Of a stretch of DNA of 8,210 nucleotides, positions 4,164-8,210 are shown one piece after another. The translations under genes and the position numbers were made by a program. The notes beneath the pieces were generated by a model that saw only the letters and a program-made list of their open reading frames with translations, was not told the DNA's origin and searched no databases. Within the stretch, counting starts at the first letter, position 1. Every line of letters begins with the position of its first letter. This stretch comes from Candidatus Melainabacteria bacterium (GTDB lineage Bacteria; Cyanobacteriota; Vampirovibrionia; 2-02-FULL-35-15): positions 1 through 8,210 of the forward strand of contig JAHFBD010000092.1 in the NCBI GenBank assembly GCA_023250175.1, written 5' to 3'.

Positions 4164-7100
4164 ATGATAAAGAAAATGCTAGTATTAATATGTGTATTTA
4201 TGATTACACTACATTTGGTTCTTGAAAAAGAAACTCTTGCAAATGATCAGGGAAATAATGAAAGCGGGATTGAGCTATCACAACAGCCTATTGAGCGAGA
4301 GATTGCTGGGAGTCAGTCTCATTGCTACTATATCAATTTAATCGAAAACCAATTTTTATACCTAGATGTTGCCCAACAAGGAATAGATATAAAAATTTCC
4401 TTACAAGGCGAAGGTGTTAATTTTGAAACTAATACTCCAGAGTTGCTTTATGAGCCAGAACCACTGTACTGGATAGCAAAAAAAACAGGTAGATATACTA
4501 TAATAGTAAAACCTGCTCAAGAAAATGTTAAAACAGGTAAATATACTATTAAAAGTGAAATTAGAACTGCGGTATCTCAAGATATTTATTATACACGTGC
4601 CCAGGAAAGGTTTACTGAAGCTGAAAAATTACGTAGTAAAAATAATTTTTTAGCTGCAATAGACTGTTATAAACAAGCTATTGAGGAATGGAAAAAAGTA
4701 CAACAAAAAGAACGGCAGGCAGTATGTTTAAACATGATAGGAGAAACTAGTTTTAATTTGGAAGATCTAGAATCAGCAAAAATATTTTTTGAAAAGTCTT
4801 TAGAAATGTTTCCTGTAGGAAGCGGTTTAGCTCAAGCTTTTAATAGTCTTGGGCATGTATATTTTGCAATGAACGAACCAGAAAAAGCAATAAAGTTTTT
4901 TTCAGATGGTTTAAGAGTAAATGAGCAAATAAACGATAAGAATGTAGAAATGAATGCACTAAACGGTTTAGGCAATATTTATAGAAATTTGAATAAGAAA
5001 GACCAAGCCTTTTCTACTTATAATCAAGTTATTAAACTTAGTCATGAGGCGGGTAATTTATTAGAGGAAGGGACGGCTCTATATAATATTGCAATTATAT
5101 TAAGAGGTCTTGGGGAACATGAAAAAGCGTTGATTTTTTTGAACAAAGCACTGATAGTTTTTGAGAAGGGTAATAGCCCGTTGGGGCATAGAGTAGCAAC
5201 GCTTAATGAGATTGCAACGGATCTGGTTTTTTTAAGAAATTTTGATTTAGCTGCGAAAACTTATGATACTGTGATTGGGTTAGCTACAAAAAATGGTCTA
5301 AATACCCTTAAAATACCTGCATTGATTAGCAAAGGTTACAACCAATACATACAAAGAGAATATGAAAAAAGCTTAATGACATATCAAGAAGCGTTGGACT
5401 TGAATGCAGTTGTTAAAAGTCAAGCTTTTGAGTCGGTTATATTACGTCAAATAGGGTTAAATCGTTTTTTATTAGGAGATAATGAAAAAGCTTTAATCAA
5501 CTACGAAAAAGCTTATGAGCTATCTAAAGCTATTAATAACGAGCACAGTATAAGATGGGTACTATATAGAAAGGCAGAGCTTTATCAAAAGCTAGGACAA
5601 TTAGAATTAGCTATAAACAGCATTGAAAAAGCTATAGAGCTAACAGAAATTATTAGAGAAAGAAGTTTAAATACAGAGTTAAAAACCTTTGAATTAGTAG
5701 AGGGTAATAATTTTTATGACTTTTATATTAATTTGCTAATGATATTGAATGAAAAACAACCAGGCAAAGGCTACGATGCTAAGGCTTTGTACTTTTATGA
5801 GCTATCAAAAGCCAGAGGACTACTTGATTTAGTTTCTGAGTCAGGGATTGATATTAGAAAAAGTATTGATAAAGCATTGATAAATAGAGAACTACAGATT
5901 CAAGATTCAATTAACAAAAAAAATAGTATTTTACGCAATATAACTTTAGAAGAGGAAAAGGTTAAATTAATTGAAGAAATAAATGTACTAAATTTGGATT
6001 TACAACAACTTCAAGTGGCAATTAAAGAAAGTAGTTCGTCTTATTCACAAATAAAGAGAACTATTCCGTTAACTTTAGAAGAGATACAGAAAAATATATT
6101 AGATGATGATACATTATTAATAGAATATTCACTAGGAAAACTCAATAGTTATGTTTGGGTAGTAACTAATAAAATGCTTAATACGTATAAGTTGCCTAGC
6201 AGCGTAGAAATAGAAAAACTAAGCTGGCCAGTTGCGACTTACTTTAAAACTCAATTTAAACTAGAAAATGAATCGCTTGAAAACAGAAGAGAGCGTATAG
6301 CAGAACAGGAGTTTTTCAGGAAATCTCTTACTAGTTTTAGCGAAACTATATTAGGTCAAATAAATAAACATCTAACAAAGAAAAAAATAATCTTTGTTGC
6401 AAATCGTACACTACAAGGAATGCCATTCGCTGCGTTATTAAAACCGAATACAAAAAATAACCAAGACTGGCAACCACTAGTTATAGATCATGAAATAATT
6501 AACCTGCCATCTATTTCAATCTTAGGAGCGTTAAGAGAAAAAACTATTAAAGAGCCATTACCAAGCAAATCCATTATGATAGCTGCTGATCCAGTATTAA
6601 CATCTAATGATAATAGATTAGGTTTTAATAGTAAAAAAAATATAGAAACTTCCAAAATTAATTATATGGATGAAAAAATAGAGCCTGTATTAGCTAAGCG
6701 ATTATTTGAAAGGGGTAATTTTGGGCAGTTACCGTTTGTTGGTTTGGAAGCACAGGCAATTGCAAATGTTTATTCAAAAGATAGTCCAAAACTTTTATTA
6801 GGATTAAGTGCAAATCTTTTAAATGTAACAAATCCGGAAATTAGTGAATATTCAATACTTCACTTTGCCACACATGGATTTATTGACAAATTATCCCCCG
6901 AGTTGTCTGGTATAGTATTATCCCTATATGACGCAAACGGAAACGATCAAGATGGTTATTTAACCGCTAATAATATTTTTAATTTAAAATTGAAGGCCAA
7001 TCTAGTAGTGCTATCAGCTTGTGAAACTGGTCTTGGAAAAGAGCTAAAAGCAGAAGGGATTTTAGGGCTAACAAGAGGTTTTTTTTACGCTGGAGCAAAA

Positions 7101-7295
7101 AGAGTTTTGTTTAGTCTTTGGAACATTAATGATGAGTCTACGTCAGTACTAATGAAGAGGTTTTATACTGCTATGAAAAAGGAAAAACTAACTCCAGCCG
7201 CAGCTTTGCGGCAAGCACAAATTTCTATGTACAAAAATAAAAAATGGTCTGCGCCTTATTATTGGGCAGCTTTCCAATTACAAGGCGATTTTTAG
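4164..7295 (+). CDS. Secreted TPR-CHAT protein (caspase-like cysteine peptidase family, 1043 aa)
   Basis: Residues 1-26 look like a signal peptide (MIKK, then 'MLVLICVFMITLHLVL', likely cut after 'TLA'), placing the protein outside the cytoplasm. Residues about 40-132 form a beta-rich PPC-like domain ('REIAGSQSHCYYINL', 'GRYTIIVKP'). About ten TPR units follow (about 143-495), for example 'ALNGLGNIYRNLNKKDQAFSTY'-type helices with the A/G-x3-Y-x11-A-x3-Y pattern. A helical, coiled-coil-like linker (about 545-640) leads to the CHAT domain (about 650-1043). CHAT shows 'FVANRTLQGMPFAALL', the catalytic histidine in HFATHG (His904) and the cysteine in SACETG (Cys953), then 'GAKRVLFSLWNINDEST' and the terminal 'APYYWAAFQLQGDF'. 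The dyad is intact, so it is predicted active. CHAT peptidases are caspase/separase relatives. The substrate is unknown; the membrane protein just upstream is a candidate by context. Confidence 0.9.
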   Translation: MIKKMLVLICVFMITLHLVLEKETLANDQGNNESGIELSQQPIEREIAGSQSHCYYINLIENQFLYLDVAQQGIDIKISLQGEGVNFETNTPELLYEPEPLYWIAKKTGRYTIIVKPAQENVKTGKYTIKSEIRTAVSQDIYYTRAQERFTEAEKLRSKNNFLAAIDCYKQAIEEWKKVQQKERQAVCLNMIGETSFNLEDLESAKIFFEKSLEMFPVGSGLAQAFNSLGHVYFAMNEPEKAIKFFSDGLRVNEQINDKNVEMNALNGLGNIYRNLNKKDQAFSTYNQVIKLSHEAGNLLEEGTALYNIAIILRGLGEHEKALIFLNKALIVFEKGNSPLGHRVATLNEIATDLVFLRNFDLAAKTYDTVIGLATKNGLNTLKIPALISKGYNQYIQREYEKSLMTYQEALDLNAVVKSQAFESVILRQIGLNRFLLGDNEKALINYEKAYELSKAINNEHSIRWVLYRKAELYQKLGQLELAINSIEKAIELTEIIRERSLNTELKTFELVEGNNFYDFYINLLMILNEKQPGKGYDAKALYFYELSKARGLLDLVSESGIDIRKSIDKALINRELQIQDSINKKNSILRNITLEEEKVKLIEEINVLNLDLQQLQVAIKESSSSYSQIKRTIPLTLEEIQKNILDDDTLLIEYSLGKLNSYVWVVTNKMLNTYKLPSSVEIEKLSWPVATYFKTQFKLENESLENRRERIAEQEFFRKSLTSFSETILGQINKHLTKKKIIFVANRTLQGMPFAALLKPNTKNNQDWQPLVIDHEIINLPSISILGALREKTIKEPLPSKSIMIAADPVLTSNDNRLGFNSKKNIETSKINYMDEKIEPVLAKRLFERGNFGQLPFVGLEAQAIANVYSKDSPKLLLGLSANLLNVTNPEISEYSILHFATHGFIDKLSPELSGIVLSLYDANGNDQDGYLTANNIFNLKLKANLVVLSACETGLGKELKAEGILGLTRGFFYAGAKRVLFSLWNINDESTSVLMKRFYTAMKKEKLTPAAALRQAQISMYKNKKWSAPYYWAAFQLQGDF

Positions 7296-7308
7296 AAGAA
7301 AATATTTT

Positions 7309-7315
7309 AAGGAGG
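7309..7315 (+). promoter_or_regulatory. Ribosome binding site for a GTG start
   Basis: AAGGAGG is a full Shine-Dalgarno sequence 8 nt before GTG 7324. It supports GTG as the true start and implies high translation of the downstream gene. Confidence 0.8.
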
Positions 7316-7323
7316 GAAAGGTT

Positions 7324-7968
7324 GTGGACTTAAATGCTGTTAAATTAATGTTAAAAGAGGATGAAGATATAAAAGAGATTATAAATTTAAAATCTAACCA
7401 AATATCAGAAACAGAAGAGAGCGGATCTAATAGAGATTTAGACGAAAGTTGGGAAAAAGCTGAGGAGTGGGTAATTAATGTTTTTTTAGATAAACTTGCA
7501 AAAACAGAAGCTTATGCTTGGGAAGCACTTTACAGTAACCAAGCAGAATTTAAAGATGCAAATATTTTTATTTGTATCTTGGGTTTTATACTTAGTAAGG
7601 GTGATGTTGATTGTTTACCTCCAAACACACGTAATCAAGCAAATTATACAATAGGTTTAAGTTATATATCGGGAATTTTTTGTGTATGTAATCAATTAAT
7701 AACAGTGCAACGGATGAAAAGAAAAGAAGCTTTTGCAGTATTTAATCAGAATGATTTGGTTTGTAAGGCTCTCAAGCACTATGTTCACAATGATCCTAAT
7801 AGTCCTTATTTTGACTACTATAAGCCATTTGCTACTACTGAGTCTCAGACAGATCAGGGACTAAGGAAAGCCCTTAAAGAAGAACAATTTTTAGTAGATT
7901 TCCTTACTTATTGTGGACATGAACAGGAAAAAATAGGATCTCAAATTCAAAAAATGCTTAAGCTTTAA
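7324..7968 (+). CDS. Unrecognised cytoplasmic protein of the CHAT cluster (214 aa)
   Basis: Translation starts at GTG with a perfect ribosome site, 28 nt after the TPR-CHAT stop, so the two are surely co-transcribed. I do not recognise a family. The N-terminal ~50 residues are acidic and probably flexible ('EDEDIKEIINLK', 'SETEESGSNRDLDESWEKAE'). The rest looks mainly helical, with a moderately hydrophobic stretch at about 105-125 ('YTIGLSYISGIFCVCNQL') too polar for a sure membrane helix. It has six cysteines, including CVC, and a C-terminal 'YCGHEQEKIGSQIQKMLKL'. There is no signal peptide. As the last gene before a strong terminator it is part of the sigma/anti-sigma/CHAT unit. A role as effector, partner or substrate of the system is possible but unsupported by motif. 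Confidence 0.8.
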   Translation: MDLNAVKLMLKEDEDIKEIINLKSNQISETEESGSNRDLDESWEKAEEWVINVFLDKLAKTEAYAWEALYSNQAEFKDANIFICILGFILSKGDVDCLPPNTRNQANYTIGLSYISGIFCVCNQLITVQRMKRKEAFAVFNQNDLVCKALKHYVHNDPNSPYFDYYKPFATTESQTDQGLRKALKEEQFLVDFLTYCGHEQEKIGSQIQKMLKL

Positions 7969-7972
7969 ACAC

Positions 7973-8008
7973 AAATAAGAAAGGGACTAACTAGTCCCTT
8001 TCTTATTT
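7973..8008. terminator. Strong bidirectional intrinsic terminator
   Basis: A perfect 16-bp stem (7973-7988 with 7993-8008) around the loop AACT, with a G/C core GGGACT/AGTCCC. The outer arms are A-rich on the left and T-rich on the right, giving a U-rich tail in both directions. It sits between the end of the plus-strand cluster (7968) and the end of the minus-strand gene (8031) and should stop both convergent transcripts. Confidence 0.9.
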
Positions 8009-8030
8009 CTTTCTGGTTTCTATAATGTAA

Positions 8031-8210
8031 TTACTTAAGGTTACGAGCGGCATCTAATGCTGCATCATGACGAGACTTGAGAATATTAGTTAATATTGCT
8101 GAAGTACGTGATTGATTTTGTATACGTTCTTGTAAATTAATTAATGATAATTGATTTTTAAATTGTTGTTGAATTGCACTCTCGCCAGCAACAGAATTTA
8201 ATGCGCTTTC
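8031..8210 (-). CDS. C-terminal end of an unrecognised helical protein, partial
   Basis: The reverse strand is open from the right edge to TAA at 8031-8033, giving the last 59 residues of a protein whose start lies outside the window. The sequence is helical and rich in Q, N, A and L ('AIQQQFKNQLSLINLQERIQ', '...TNILKSRHDAALDAARNLK' at the end), with no cysteine, glycine-rich loop or membrane helix. Its amphipathic pattern would suit a coiled coil or a helical assembly subunit, but I cannot name a family. The gene converges on the CHAT cluster and shares the terminator at 7973-8008. The reading is supported by the stop placement just before the terminator and an even codon pattern. Confidence 0.68.
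   Translation of the reverse strand, partial: ESALNSVAGESAIQQQFKNQLSLINLQERIQNQSRTSAILTNILKSRHDAALDAARNLK

Noticed and set aside
5333..5345. Another GGTTACA (TGTAACC on the minus strand)
   Set aside because: It is within TPR coding sequence and has no CGAATA block at the right distance.
2485..7968. Type III-E CRISPR (gRAMP/Craspase) locus because of the sigma plus TPR-CHAT pairing
   Set aside because: No CRISPR repeats, no gRAMP/Cas7-like gene and no Csx30/Csx31-like sequence are recognisable in the window, and the CHAT protein has a signal peptide.

Overview
The window is AT-rich (roughly two thirds A+T) and bacterial, with short spacers and good Shine-Dalgarno sites on several genes. It probably comes from a diderm bacterium that carries type IV pili and sigma-54. 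A secreted TPR-CHAT protein with a PPC-like N-terminal domain ('PIEREIAGSQSH...') next to a PilM-like gene is reminiscent of Acidobacteriota (Blastocatellia). That placement is a tentative recollection of family style, not a database result.

Layout, left to right. (1) 1-1266, minus strand: the 5' part of a gene for a PilM-like actin-fold domain followed by a membrane helix and coiled coil, like a PilM-PilN (GspL-type) fusion; it runs off the left edge. (2) 1267-1611: its control region, with two near-perfect sigma-54 -24/-12 elements pointing at the pilus gene and short repeats in the leader. (3) 1612-1761, minus: a 49-codon gene for a small one-helix membrane peptide with a strong ribosome site. 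(4) 1762-2152: a control region with an ECF-type promoter facing left towards the peptide, and a sigma-70-like promoter with repeated operator-like elements facing right. (5) 2153-2398: an XRE-type HTH regulator. (6) 2485-7968: a plus-strand cluster of an ECF sigma factor, an overlapping single-pass membrane protein (probable anti-sigma factor without the usual zinc motif), a secreted 1043-residue TPR-CHAT cysteine peptidase-like protein, and an unrecognised 214-residue protein. (7) 7973-8008: a strong bidirectional terminator. (8) 8031-8210, minus: the C-terminal end of an unrecognised helical protein.

The main result is a shared promoter. The sequence TTTGTAACC-N15-CGAATATATA occurs just upstream of the sigma gene on the plus strand (2439-2472) and, with identical spacing and unrelated spacer sequence, on the minus strand (1908-1941) facing the small-peptide gene. 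This is what an autoregulated ECF sigma factor with a small local regulon would look like. My model is that the membrane anti-sigma protein holds the sigma factor until an envelope signal, possibly processing by the secreted TPR-CHAT protein, releases it. The sigma factor then transcribes its own cluster and the small membrane peptide. The promoter pair is visible in the sequence; the CHAT-to-anti-sigma link is inference.
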